Shown here: piece after piece, positions 34,531 to 50,422 of the stretch
How positions within the stretch are numbered: position 1 is the stretch's first letter
How the letters are laid out: every line of letters begins with the position of its first letter
From: Gerris lacustris
Lineage: Eukaryota > Arthropoda > Insecta > Hemiptera > Gerridae
Reading direction: 5' to 3'
Assembly: GCA_951217055.1 (NCBI GenBank)
Contig: OX578282.1
Span: forward strand, 43,824,329-43,888,328
DNA length: 64,000 nt
Program-made: the position numbers and the translations under genes
The notes under the pieces: model-generated
Database searches by the model: none
What the model was told of the DNA's origin: nothing
What the model saw: the letters and a program-made list of their open reading frames with translations, nothing else

Positions 34531-37307
34531 GTTGAAGTAGCCATTGATTTGTAGCACATTTTTTGATAGCACCGTAAAAACATCTCCCAGTATTAATTTC
34601 ATGTGTTCATTTTTTTCTTGCTTCTTTTCAAATTATGAGATAAAATTGTTGAGGATATTCCACAAAAATAATTTTGTCTTTTTTATTTTTTGGTAAATGT
34701 AGTCAGGTACAAATAAAGGGTTAGATTCGCAAACTATTAATGTTGATATTTTATACCAATGTTTTAGCCCTGATTTCATTTGACCATCATCCAGGCGATG
34801 GTGTTTTCCAAAAAGAGAATACCAAAAATATAAAGATACCAATGTATAAAAATGATTGCAGAGTAAATTTTGAGTTAAGGATTCTTTGAATTTCTTGCTT
34901 CATTCCTTGATTGATGGTGACAGCCCTCTCTCATACGAAACCATTAAATGTAATGGTTTCAGAACTAAAATCCCTGTAATGGTTTCAGAACTAAAATCTC
35001 TGTAATGGTTTCAGAACTAAAACCCCTGTCAATTCTAATGTATTGACTGCTTTTGACGAATCTTATCCTTGATTTGGATGCTAAACTACAGCCTTTACTT
35101 TTTATACATAAAAAAAACATTGTAAAAATATATCTGAAAGCAAAGGGTTCAAAAACTACTTAAGAAAATTAAAAACATTTACTTTTGTTTAAGGGCTACT
35201 TAGTTGTTGTTCTTAAAAGGTTATTAAAAAAAAAATTAAAAGGTTTTTAAAATTAAAAGGTTATTGTTCTTTAGGTTAATGGTTATTAAGAACCAAAATT
35301 TAACTTTTGATCTTTTGGTTAATTAACTATGAACAGGATTTATTTAATTTTAGTTTTGGAATATCTTCTATTATGGTTTTATTTTATTTAATAGGGTAAA
35401 ATTACAAAAGAACAAGAAAAAAAAAGGGGGGAAACAAGGCACAAAAGTATTTTTGAAATTCTATACCCAATTGATGGATTGATTTCAGCTAACATATTAG
35501 TTAGTTGGCATTCTTTATACTTGTTTTATATTTGGCGTAGTTATGAGTTAATAAGAATTTGATCTATAAAGAGACTATTAAAAAGTTTTACAACTTAAAA
35601 TATCTATAAGAAAAAATATGTTTGAATCCTCCTGTTTCTTAAACTCCTGTTTCTTAAACTGTTTCCTGTTCTATTAAAGGGGCGGTCCTCTTCCTCTGAG
35701 GAGAATATATTTTTTAAAAGGAAGGTTTTTGAAGGCCTTGTTTGAACAAAGATAAACAAAAACCAAGTATTTATTTACAGATTTAACTTTGTCATATATT
35801 GACCAATAATATGGTTACAAGGAATTGGTGTCACCAAATGGTGTCTATATTCTTAACTCCCCTGAAAGCAAGGTTGAAATGCCGACAAATCTCTTTGAAG
35901 CTAGTTTCCTACTGATGATAACACGTTGAACTGAAGAAGTGATTTGAATATTATTATATTTACTAAGATGACATTTATGACTTATATTTACAGTAAAAAA
36001 AAGTCATAACTTTGTCAAGAAAGTTCAGTTAGTGGGAAACCATTCTTGAAATTTTTATTTGAACAAGAAGATAGTTAGGCTTATAATAATTCAATTTTCC
36101 TACGAGGTATTGAACCATAGATCATTTGCTTTCGAGGCAAATGCTGAAACTTAAGAGGAGTCAACAAGGACTATGGTTATAAGTGATCTTAAGTTAAATC
36201 CTCCTGTATGCATTAGTTGTTCTAGCATTTATCTCTGAGATAAGGGCTTGCCGTTCAATTCCCCTTTTTGAAATTAATTAATGAAACATTTTAAATAATA
36301 ATTAGACTATAGTTGTAAAACTTTTTAATTAGACTTATTATTAATGTATTCAGAAATTCTAACCAAAAATTAAAATCTTGTAATTATTTATTGGTTTTTA
36401 TGGCTTAGCACTATTGTAACTGATTCCATAATGTAACATTAACCATTTCGGTTATTAGTGGTTGTGCAAAAAAAAAAAAAAATATATATAATTTATTTAG
36501 ATTCTTTGATGGTAGATGTTCTCGTTGTGTGTAATGATTTTAAAATATGTATAATTTTTCTTGTAGGTCGGATAAGTTACCTTTAACAAAGGGCATTTAT
36601 ATTTGTTTTATATTAACATAATATAGTTAATCTTGTGTATAAACTTAATTGGTGGGAAAGAAAAAAAAAAAAAATGTTTACCAAAGTATCAAAGTTCCTT
36701 CATTGATTGAATTTCTTTACCATATATATTTTTTTTCTTAAGAAAAGAAAGGGGAAAGAAATAAAGTTAGGTACTGGAATTGATCTCAGAGCTCTAAATT
36801 ATTTATAATATTATTTAAAAAAACAAAACTTAAATTTATAATATATTATGAATACATTAATATACTAAAATTAACAACTATTTAAAAAGTTAATTAAATA
36901 TGTATGATTAAACTAAACTAAATAAATAATATAACAATAATAAATTATATATTAAAAAAATAATTAAAAATGTATTTCAACACAATTAAATAGCATTGTT
37001 AGACAAATTAAATAAACTATTATTGATTGAATTTATAATTACATTTAAATGTGTAACTATATTTAAAATTGAAAATAAAATTCTTCAGTTATTTTTGTGA
37101 GTAAAGATTCTGTAAAATGATGGCTATTATATTTGAAAGAAAATTGAAATTGATAAAAAGTCACACAAACTGCACAGATTTGAACCGCAGATGTTTTATT
37201 ATTTTTAGTGATTGCATTCAGCCGATTAATTCACTCATTAGGTGTTTAGAACTGGACAAAAACTAATTAGGAAATGATCTGGGTTCTTAAAGTAATCTTT
37301 TATTAAA
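34531..37307. other. Gene-free AT-rich region
   Basis: A short direct repeat at about 34945-35025 ('aatggtttcagaactaaaa' three times, period near 33) is the only clear structure. Around 36100-36260 there are two faint tRNA-like stretches with TTGAACC and GTTCAATTCC box-B-like motifs. No coding region is supported. Confidence 0.5.
34945..35025. repeat. Three tandem copies of a ~33-bp unit
   Basis: 'gtaatggtttcagaactaaaatccct' repeats three times with small changes. It is a minisatellite. Confidence 0.75.
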
Positions 37308-37882
37308 TAGTACATTACGCGTCGAGTGCGTAAAGTAGCATTTTGCATGCGAGTGTGGAGTTTGCACCCGAGCGACAGCGAGGGTAGTAAAACCACACGA
37401 GCAATGCAAAATGCCTTTTTCGCACGAGTTGCGTACCGTACTTTATCTACGATTGTTAGATTTAAATAATAAATACAGAAAAAAATAAACTTGCTGTATG
37501 TAAGTTCGTATCTCTCTCTTGATAAAGATGGCAATAATTCTTGAGTTGTATTTTTTGCCGAATTAATTATTTCTGGAGGAGTATTATTCTCTACATTTTT
37601 GTCAAAGTTACTTGATTCACTCATTGTTTTTCACTAAAAACTCGATATAAACAATTACTTTAATAAAAGAACAGCAAATTAATTTTGTCAAATGTAAACA
37701 AACTCGCTAATCGTGCATAAAACTGAAGAATTCCTCTTCTTTACCGCCCTAGGGTGGTAAAGAAAAGGAATTCTTCAGAACTATAAGACGCGCGTGCGCA
37801 ATGAATACAAGTACGTAAAGAATCACTTTCTACGCATCTAAACAGAGATACAATGTTTATATTTTGTATCAATTGTAGATAA
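37308..37882 (-). mobile_element. Unclassified dispersed repeat, copy B
   Basis: Opposite strand to copies A and C, with the same order: TTTATCTAC-type end, single 5' segment, 'ccaccctagggcggtaaag', leader, coding relic and hairpin module to 'gtaatgtacta'. In this copy the relic is open from an ATG at 37624 for 128 codons (SNFDKNVENNTPPEII, LLPSLSRERYELTYSKF). After the ...YSKF segment it runs straight into the hairpin module, so the last two thirds of that frame are not a meaningful protein. Confidence 0.6.
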
Positions 37883-40614
37883 AGTTTTTTACAGCTTTGC
37901 TTAAATTTACTACCATACATAAACGATTCTTAATTTGTCCCAAATCAGTCATAGGTTGAGGATATTAAGAGTAATTAGAGGAATAAATTAAACTTTTGGT
38001 TACCTTTTCATACCACTATAACTTATAATTTTTTATTCTAATAACGCCTTAATAGTACTTGGTTATTTGTTGGGGCTTGTATTGGTTTATATGAGAGAAA
38101 ACATAATGTTTAATATTATTGCTATTCAACAAATCAGAGTGTAATAAAATGCTTCTCTGATTTTTATAAGCTAATGCTAATACAGTAAAGCAAATATGTA
38201 TACTCGTACAATATATGCCTACACAATAAATCTTAATATTCATGCAAATTACATAATCAATTTTTAAAAAAAAAAATAAATGTTATACATCATTTCATGG
38301 AATTTACTCACAAGAATAAAACTGTAATAAATTATTGAATAAATAAATAATATATATAAACATTCAAAGTAAACTTTATATTATATTAGCCTTTAAAAAA
38401 AGTCAATATAAAAATGAAACTATAGTTAGTTAAGTTAATGAATTAACTTGACAGATCATTTTACATTGGTAACATGTGTTTGGTGTGTTTTTTATGTGCA
38501 ATATCTTATTATAATGGTTAAGAAGTAATTTTTGGTAAATTTACATCTTCTGAAGGAGACCACTTTTGATAATTCTGGTTGAATAACGTAGCAAACATTA
38601 ACGTTGCAAGGATTGTTCCACGATGAGATTAATTGGGATCTTCACTTAGATATGAAATTAACTGGACTCAAGAGTTGTCTATAAAATCCAACCTTTAATA
38701 ACAGTGCAATCCCATTGTGATACCTGCAACTTAATCGCTACGTAGTCTCCTTAATTATCTAGGTTTATTATACTCAAGCTGAGCAAGACTGTTCTATGAA
38801 TGTTGTGTAGTGAATAGAGTGTGACCTCTTACAAGTACAAGTAGATGTGTAAAGTGGCCATCTCCTGTCCTGTAACAATCTAAGGTTATAAAGAAAATCT
38901 AGGTTATAAAGAAAAAGCAAAATATTACGTTTTTTTTTAAAGAAAAAAAAATGGTTGACTCGTATAAGTCAATCTTTCAATGTTACATCACCTGTCAAGT
39001 TTAATATTTCAACTAACTATAAATAGAGAAAAATGAATTAAAGGTAAAGAAATAATTTATATATATATATATTAGTAAATATAATGATGAATATATATAT
39101 TAAGTATACCAACAAATATATTTTTATTTGATTTTTACTTTGAACTATATATAAATATATTATACATTTTTTGTTTCTGTTATTTAATTTTGGTATAAGA
39201 TATTTGCATTTTAGGGCCTTATTGATTGTAATATTGTTATTATGCAAAGAAAAAAAACCGATAATACGTATATATTTTTATATTTAATAATATATTATTG
39301 TATGGGTATCTATCCTGCTTGTATATTTAAAACCAAAGTAATTCTATAGTTTTTTGGTTGAGCGATTGAAATTGTATTGGATTAAATTTGTTTTTGTTGT
39401 AAAGAGAGATTTAAGTTTTTTTGAAAAATTAAATGAATTAAGTAGGATTTTTTTTTTTTTTGGCATTGGTTTGTGTAAGTATATAATATATTTTATTTAT
39501 TTTCCCTTATATAAGAAAAAGGTTGAGACAAATTTTAATAAAATATATACATATACTCAAATTCCATATGTAGTTTGTACCTCAAATTATTATTAATTGG
39601 TAAATGAAGCCAGATTAATTTGCTTATCAAAGAGGACATTGTGGTTCCCCACATCAAGAATGGAATAAAGAAGAAGTGGTTTAGAACTTAAACAATAGTG
39701 ACTAAGAACAATGATCATTGTGAAGATTAATGATTAATTATTATTAATTTGAAAATAGTGATAAAAATGAAAAATGTTGGCATTAGTGACCAAAGTGGAG
39801 ATTAATAGTTTTCCTCTTTAAAAATTTATGTTGAATGTGTTGGGTCTGTGAGGGGTCTTTAAAAATTGTTATTGATAAAATTGGTAAATTTTCTTTGTTT
39901 GACCATCTGATATGGTACCTGCTACCTGTATTTATAGAATTATTGATTCTATTAATAAATTAATACTAACTGATATCTAAATAATTAAGATTAATCGTTC
40001 AACTAGAGTTCTGTATATAAACACAATATGTTTCCCTTGCAAATGTAAACGTTTATGTAGAATTTATTGTTGATTATTGACTTGTTTCGTTTTTTTAAGT
40101 TTAATACTTATTAATTTTTAATTATAATTGTTAAATTTAATTAATATAGTTAAATTAATTATAAACTTTGTTCTGTTATTAATACCGTTTGAATAAATTT
40201 TGTTTATGTTTCAATCAATTCAAATGTTGTTTGAACGTTGGGAATAGATTTGAGGGAAAAGCTATGTTTAAAAGTAAGTGAAAAGATTTTTCAATTAATT
40301 TTTTATTGGAACTGGACTTTTAAATTAGATTTTTAAAATACTATTTTCTTTTTAAATTAAATAATATAGTAATTGTATATTTTCTAGAAGAATTGAAATA
40401 CAGTGGATCAACCAAAGGTATAAAGACAGAATGAAAAATAGAACATTATACCGAGAGTGGAGGAAGTGGCGTAATCAGGTTGAAAGTTGTAAAATTTGTG
40501 GATTTAGATAAGACCAAGATTTTGTGGGACTTTAAGTGAATAAAACAGTGAAATAATCAGTTTATGGTCATAAAAACCATCTAGCATTTAATAAAGACCT
40601 GTTTTTACCAGATA
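37883..40614. other. Gene-free AT-rich region
   Basis: Very AT-rich DNA with short AT microsatellite bits (39055-39130). No coding frame with domain content or bounded repeat was recognised. Confidence 0.5.
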
Positions 40615-40622
40615 ATAATGGT

Positions 40623-40880
40623 CAGGGCTCGATTTGAGGCGGAACTCGGCGGAACGGCGTTCCGGGACCTCTCTCTCTCTGATAAATTAAAAAAAAATAT
40701 CGGCACTAAAATTTGCACTTAGAGTGTGGGTTTATGTCTAAAACTGCTTAAAATGCTGTTTTAGAACGTTTATTTTTCAAATTTTTCCCGGGGGAGGACC
40801 TCCGGACCCCCCTTCTATGGGAAGAGGGGGAGAGGGTAAGTTGTAGTTCCGGCACCTCAATTTCTAGAAATCAAGCACTG
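40623..40880. mobile_element. hAT-like MITE, 258 bp, with perfect 8-bp TSD
   Basis: Termini CAGGGCTCGATTT and (inverted) CAGTGCTTGATTT, flanked by 'ataatggt' at 40615-40622 and 40881-40888. The interior is noncoding with a GC-rich core ('cccgggggaggacctccggacccc'). The intact TSD points to a fairly recent insertion. Confidence 0.85.
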
Positions 40881-40888
40881 ATAATGGT

Positions 40889-44832
<3,944 letters not shown>

Positions 44833-44836
44833 TGCA

Positions 44837-45223
44837 AATTAAGTGAACCACTCGCTGAACTGTTTTTTTAAAAAGTTTATTTTGAGATAAACATACAAAA
44901 TTACAAACTACATAAACTGTCTCATATATTTGGTAAGAGTTGGAGACACCAACGTCATACCTTAAAAGTATTAAATAATACAGTGGCAAAAGAAATGAAT
45001 GAAAATGAAGTGAAGTGCATTTAGTAATAAAATAATTATAATATACGAAGACTGAATAGTTTAAATCATAATGTTAAAGGAGAAAATGAATAATGCGCCG
45101 AGCCTAGGGTGTGGCCGGTCTTATATATGCAAGGATCTCTGACGTCAACTATAAGTTGTGAAAGTATGTGTTTGTCGGTGTATCTAAGTATTGTCAGAGT
45201 CAGCATTCTATATTGACATAACT
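44837..45223 (-). repeat. 3' LTR of the Gag-protease element
   Basis: Matches 52079-52465 base for base as far as I can read. On the minus strand it starts AGTTATGTCAATATAG and ends GGTTCACTTAATT. It carries a minus-strand AATAAA at 44876-44881 near its 3' end. Confidence 0.95.
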
Positions 45224-45233
45224 CCTCCCATCT
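45224..45233 (-). other. Polypurine tract
   Basis: AGATGGGAGG on the minus strand directly precedes the 3' LTR, the position where plus-strand DNA synthesis is primed. Confidence 0.6.
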
Positions 45234-48200
45234 GAGATTGAAAATTTTGGGGGAAATCTCCAAAATTTGTCCAAGGGATTGATGCTATTTTTTTTTCATT
45301 AAACCATTTAAATATTAAGTATTCAACAAGGGTAAGGGTTAAGTTAACAATTAAAAAGACATTTCTTTTTGATAATTTACCATTCTCATAGTACATCACC
45401 AATTTGAAAATCTAAGGGATGTAAATTTAAAGTTAAATTAATGTTTAAGTTAAACTCAGGTATACTCATACTTGGGATTGCTATATCATTACAAAAACAT
45501 TTTGTGTTCAAGAGGGTTTTACATATATAGTTATTAAATTTTAAATTACAATTTTTATCTAATTGAATTAAGGTTATTCTGTCTAAATAGTACAATATTT
45601 TATTATCATTACAACTCTCTGTAACTAGAGTTCTTTAGCTGGAAATTATTCATTTGTTTGCATCAATCTTGGTTACATATACATTTGTTTAAATTGACTT
45701 CATTAAGTTTACAAACATTGTTTGGATTTAAATATAGTAAGTAAAGTAATGATTTTAATAATATAGTAACAGATTTGTTCACAACAATCCTTAATGATTT
45801 ACAAAATTATAAATTTAAATAATTATATAGTTTATACATCTGGAATTTGAAAGTGTGAAATTTATCATTAAACAATAGATAGTCACTCTGTGGTAAAATG
45901 GTTACATAGTTTTTACTTACATTATGATATATAGGAATACATATTAGTCAATAATAATCAAAATCATATATGTCTACTATGGAACTTCAGAAATAAATAC
46001 TAAGTTTTTCTTTTAATAAAACTCTTAATTTTAATATGTCCTTAAATAAATAATAAGTTTCCTAATGTTGGTCTTAATGAGAATTTATATTATCTATTAC
46101 GAATACTATTTATTATATTAATTTATAAATAAAATTATAGTTAAATTAATTATAATTTAAGATTCTACATTAAGATCTTTTCTGTTTGTCTAACAGTTAA
46201 GTTATGAAAGGCATTACATTTAGCATTATATTCGCCTTGATTTAGTCACATGTAACTCTTCCAGAGTGTCATATAATAATGATTTAAATCGATTAATTAT
46301 AATTTGAAAGTCAAATGGAGCATCATTAGATACTGCTTGATTTAGGAACAACATTTTATTTAAGTTAAGTCAATAAGTTTTTGGGATTTAACTAAAGTTT
46401 ATAAGTGTAGGATTAAATTGTATTAATTGTTTCTTAATTTTATCTTGTAATATATCAATAGTTTTGAACAAGAATAGTTAATAGATGTTTAATAAAATTA
46501 TATTTTCTTTTATAGTGTTAAATAAAATTGAATGTTTAGTTGTTAAATAAGTAAATGATTCATAAGTGTTTTTAAGTAATAATTATTTTCTATAATTGCA
46601 TAAATAATTTTATCTTATAATGTGCTTAATTTACAATTCTAGTCCTTAGATAGTTTCATTGAATTGATATATCTTATCAGCAAAATATATAGATAACATT
46701 GTATCAATAATGCTGTTTAGCTATCTGATTCATCCTATGCATCCTGTGAGATAAGATGTGGATAAATGATTCATGTGAATACGACTTATTATTAATATAT
46801 AATATTATGAAATATATTTAAATTAAAAATTAAAGTTAATATTTGGAATACATGAATACAATACATATATATTTAAATTTTAAACTATCACCTATGTAGT
46901 ACCTTAATATATAGGTGAATTGGTTAATATATCACCTGGTTTTACAGGGGGTTTTTCCTATAACTAATTGACCAATTTTTATATCTTTTCAATAGTAATT
47001 TCGTTGTGATTTTTAATGTTCATAAATACTTCAATGATTCGTATTACCTTTGTGATAGATCTGAATTTATTCAATTTGATCTCTTTTGTTCCTCACTAAA
47101 TGTAGTAAATTTTGTGGATTTAATAAGCTTCAACTTACTACCGTAAAATTTGTCTAAATATACTCTACAAAAATCTTTATATAAAATATCAGTAGGAAAA
47201 TATAAATAATAAGTGAGACTTGGAGAACACAGTCTTTTGAAATTCAAATATTATATCATCATTATTTCATAGGGGAATTTTAACCGTAACTAACTGTTTT
47301 CTTCCTACTCATCTAGTGAGACGTTAGCTTATGATAGATTTCAGGTCGTACAATAATTTGATGTTTCGTAGTTAAAAGTGTTAGTATAAAATAATCTTTT
47401 ATTTTGATAAAATTCAAAATTCACTTAGTTAAGGATATTGATATATTTTTCTTAAAATTAAATGTAGTATATCATTCTAATCAGTATAATAAAAGTTATA
47501 TTAAATATTATTATAATAATATTTATTCAAGTAATATAATATACTTGACAATATTGCAAAACTTATTTATTGTTTTGATAAAATACAAATTTAAGATTTC
47601 TTAAATTGGGGTTAATCTAAATTGTTATATAATACTTTAATTAAATACAAAATTTTTGTTTATTAAGGTTATAATTATTTTTCTTAAATTTTACTTTAAT
47701 TGTTTAAAAATAGATCAATAACTTGATCAAAAATTAAAATTTAGTTTTATCAATTTAAGGTTTTGTTATAATAGTTTTATTATGAATGTGATTATTTAAT
47801 AATCTCATTTGGTTGAGTTTAAACTTGAACGTAATAAATATTCTTTTAGTAAGGAGGAAATAATTAAATGGAAGTGTTTTAAATCATTGGTTTTACGAAG
47901 TATTTTTTTTTCAATGGAATGCATTGATAATTTTTATCATCTCAACGAGTCTATTAGAGACTTAGATAACATAGCATCAGCTGTCGATATATAACTTATC
48001 CTGATATACTGACCTAGTTTTATTCAATATGGATTCATTCATCTAATGATCTAAATTCTAAATTATATATTTAATTCAAAATTAAAATTTTCAAATAAAA
48101 TTCATTATTGTTTTACAAAGTATAATATACTTAAATTTCTCCTTTTTTCTAAATTAGTTAATAGAATATAATATATTTTTGATATAACAAAGGTGTTAAT

Positions 48201-49022
48201 TAATAATATTCATAAAGTTTATTTAAGGTTAACATAGTATAATGTAATAAAGATTATTTATTTATTTATCTTTTAATTAAATAATATATATATTATTATT
48301 ATTTTAATTAATATTCTTAATGTTAATTGTTTAAGTATTGGTTAATTCATAAATTATTTTTATTTCATTTTATTTAAAGAAATAGGTTTTCTGTCATTAC
48401 ATCTGTCTGTTTATTCTAAGATTATTTGTTAAGTTTTATGTCTTATATATTTCATTTTAATTCGAATCATTTAACTAATAAATTCTTCAATTATTTAATT
48501 TATTTTAAATTCAAATGGAAATATTTTATTTCAATATTTTAATAATATTAGGAGTTTCTTTATTCATTCTTTAATAAAATTTTGATATTGTGAAATTGGG
48601 TCGTTAATTAATAAGTTTCGACATGTCTCGAAAAAGTTTAAGTATTCTTCTGTTTCATAGGTTCTTTAGGTTTGTTACTTTGAACTATATTTTTATTTTC
48701 TTTCAGTATTATCAATATACGACTTCAAAAATAGTCATTAGTTAGGTTGGATAATATTTTCTTTTAACATCTTCTTTCTTTATAAAATTTAATTATATTT
48801 ATAGCATTTTTACAAGACAATTAAGCTGTCCAATATATATAGTAATTTCAACTGTTATTTTAATATTATTCAATAATGATTTATTATAATGAAATATATT
48901 TTTGTCTTAATTATGATGGTCAGTAATTAAATATTAAAACATTTTGTCATAGTTAAACTAACTTAATTATTTAGTAAATTATTGTTAAGTCAATTGTCAT
49001 TATTAATTAGTTTATTTTTAAA
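45234..49022 (-). other. Noncoding 3.8-kb interior of the LTR element
   Basis: Occupies the place of RT, RNase H, integrase and any env. I found only short AT-driven open stretches on both strands (for example 45386-45595 and 45208-45402 minus, 47809-47994 plus) and no motif such as YxDD. GC content looks even lower than in the flanks. It may be degraded pol/env or captured filler. Confidence 0.6.
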
Positions 49023-50288
49023 TTAGTCTTTTAAAATTAAAATTTCAATTTTAAATTTCTTTCTAAATTTAAAGTTAGCTTTAACTTCGATAATTCCTTT
49101 AAATGATTTGATATTAAATTTCTTTCTAAATTTATAGTTCGGTTTAACTTGGATTATTTCTTTAAATGAGTCGATATGTCTAGTATTATATTTCTTTCTA
49201 AATTTATAATTATTTTTTGTTTTAATATTTAGTTCAAATAATCTAGTGTTCAAGATACATTTCTTTTTATAATTATAATTATAGTTGATCTTAATATTTT
49301 CTTTAAATAATCTATCAATCTGAAATTTATATTTTTTCTTAAATTTATAATCATTCTTAAGTTTCAATTTTCCTTTAATCAATCCAACATTTGTAATAGA
49401 ATATTTTTTCCTATATTTAAAATTATTTCGTATCTCATCTTTACTTAAGATATTATTTTCATATGCGCTGAAAATTTCTATCTCTAACGATTCATCTTTT
49501 AATTCAACTATACTATCAAAATTTATTTTATTTTCATCAACATCAATATTATGTCTATATTCATCAAAATTATATTTGTATTCATCATTATTTTTGTCTT
49601 CATCAAAATTAATTTTATATTCATCATTATTTTTATTTTCATCAAAATTAGTCTCATATATATCAAAATCTTTATAATCAATATTTGAAGTTTCAACTTC
49701 TACTTCTCTTTCTTTTAAAATATAATCTTCGCAAAATTTAAAACCTTTCCTATCTAAGGAATTTAACTCAATTAATTTAATTTCTTTGCCATTATGATTC
49801 ATTACAACATTATTCATATAATCTAATTTAATCGACGAATTAGGGAACCTTCCCTTTAACAATGTATAATTCAAAAATGTATTACTTCTTTTTTCTTTAA
49901 TAACACTATCATCACATCCGTATATGATAGGAATATTTGTACAAGGTGTACATAACTCTTTATTTTTTAAATCAATTGAAGCACTCAGCTTCCTCAATAA
50001 TTCAGATCCTATTAAGCCATCAAATTCTGGGCTAAATCTAAATATATAAAATTTATGTATATCTTTTATTTTAAAGATATTAAACAAAGGAATATTACAA
50101 ATTTTATTATGCTCTGTCACATCGTGTGCAGTTTCAACATTAAATTTTTCTTTTAAAATTTTATTCTTATAAAATTTATTTACGAATTCGGGACTTAGAA
50201 AACTCTTTGAGCTGCCCGTATCTAACAATAGTTTTAAATTATATTCTTTTATTTCAATATAGGGTAAATTATTTACTTGTAAGTTCAT
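49023..50288 (-). CDS. Retropepsin ORF with tandem acidic and basic repeats, no RT
   Basis: 421 residues from the first ATG, but the frame is open up to 50498. It thus overlaps the end of Gag in the -1 register, implying a ribosomal frameshift to make Gag-Pro. LLLDTGSSKSFLS (catalytic Asp at residue 23) and FDGLIGSELLRKL form an aspartic protease. After residue about 200 come three copies of an acidic unit (NFDExKNNDEYK-like), then six copies of a roughly 20-24 residue basic unit (NYKFRKKY...FKExIxVK) to the stop. The reverse transcriptase expected here is absent; the frame ends instead in this repeated tail, whose function is unknown to me. Codon use is extremely A/T-rich, like the rest of the element. 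Confidence 0.8.
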   Translation of the reverse strand: MNLQVNNLPYIEIKEYNLKLLLDTGSSKSFLSPEFVNKFYKNKILKEKFNVETAHDVTEHNKICNIPLFNIFKIKDIHKFYIFRFSPEFDGLIGSELLRKLSASIDLKNKELCTPCTNIPIIYGCDDSVIKEKRSNTFLNYTLLKGRFPNSSIKLDYMNNVVMNHNGKEIKLIELNSLDRKGFKFCEDYILKEREVEVETSNIDYKDFDIYETNFDENKNNDEYKINFDEDKNNDEYKYNFDEYRHNIDVDENKINFDSIVELKDESLEIEIFSAYENNILSKDEIRNNFKYRKKYSITNVGLIKGKLKLKNDYKFKKKYKFQIDRLFKENIKINYNYNYKKKCILNTRLFELNIKTKNNYKFRKKYNTRHIDSFKEIIQVKPNYKFRKKFNIKSFKGIIEVKANFKFRKKFKIEILILKD

Positions 50289-50422
50289 TTTTATGTTAGT
50301 ACTTAATTTTTTATTTTTTATAAACCGTTTTGGTTTTTTAATATTATTAAAATTTGTAGAATTTAATTTTCGTTTTCTATTAATTATGTTTTCTGTTTTT
50401 ATTGTTAGATTTTTAGTCTGTG

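Noticed and set aside
36100..36260. tRNA genes (TTGAACC and GTTCAATTCC motifs, one followed by TTTTT)
   Set aside because: Acceptor and D stems do not form; at most decayed SINE or tRNA relics.
37238..37624. 128-codon protein on the minus strand as a functional gene
   Set aside because: Only the first ~45 residues are conserved among the repeat copies; the rest is the hairpin module read in frame.
45208..45595. Env-like remnants near the 3' LTR of the LTR element
   Set aside because: Two short minus-strand frames with hydrophobic bits, but no signal peptide, cleavage site or recognisable envelope motif.
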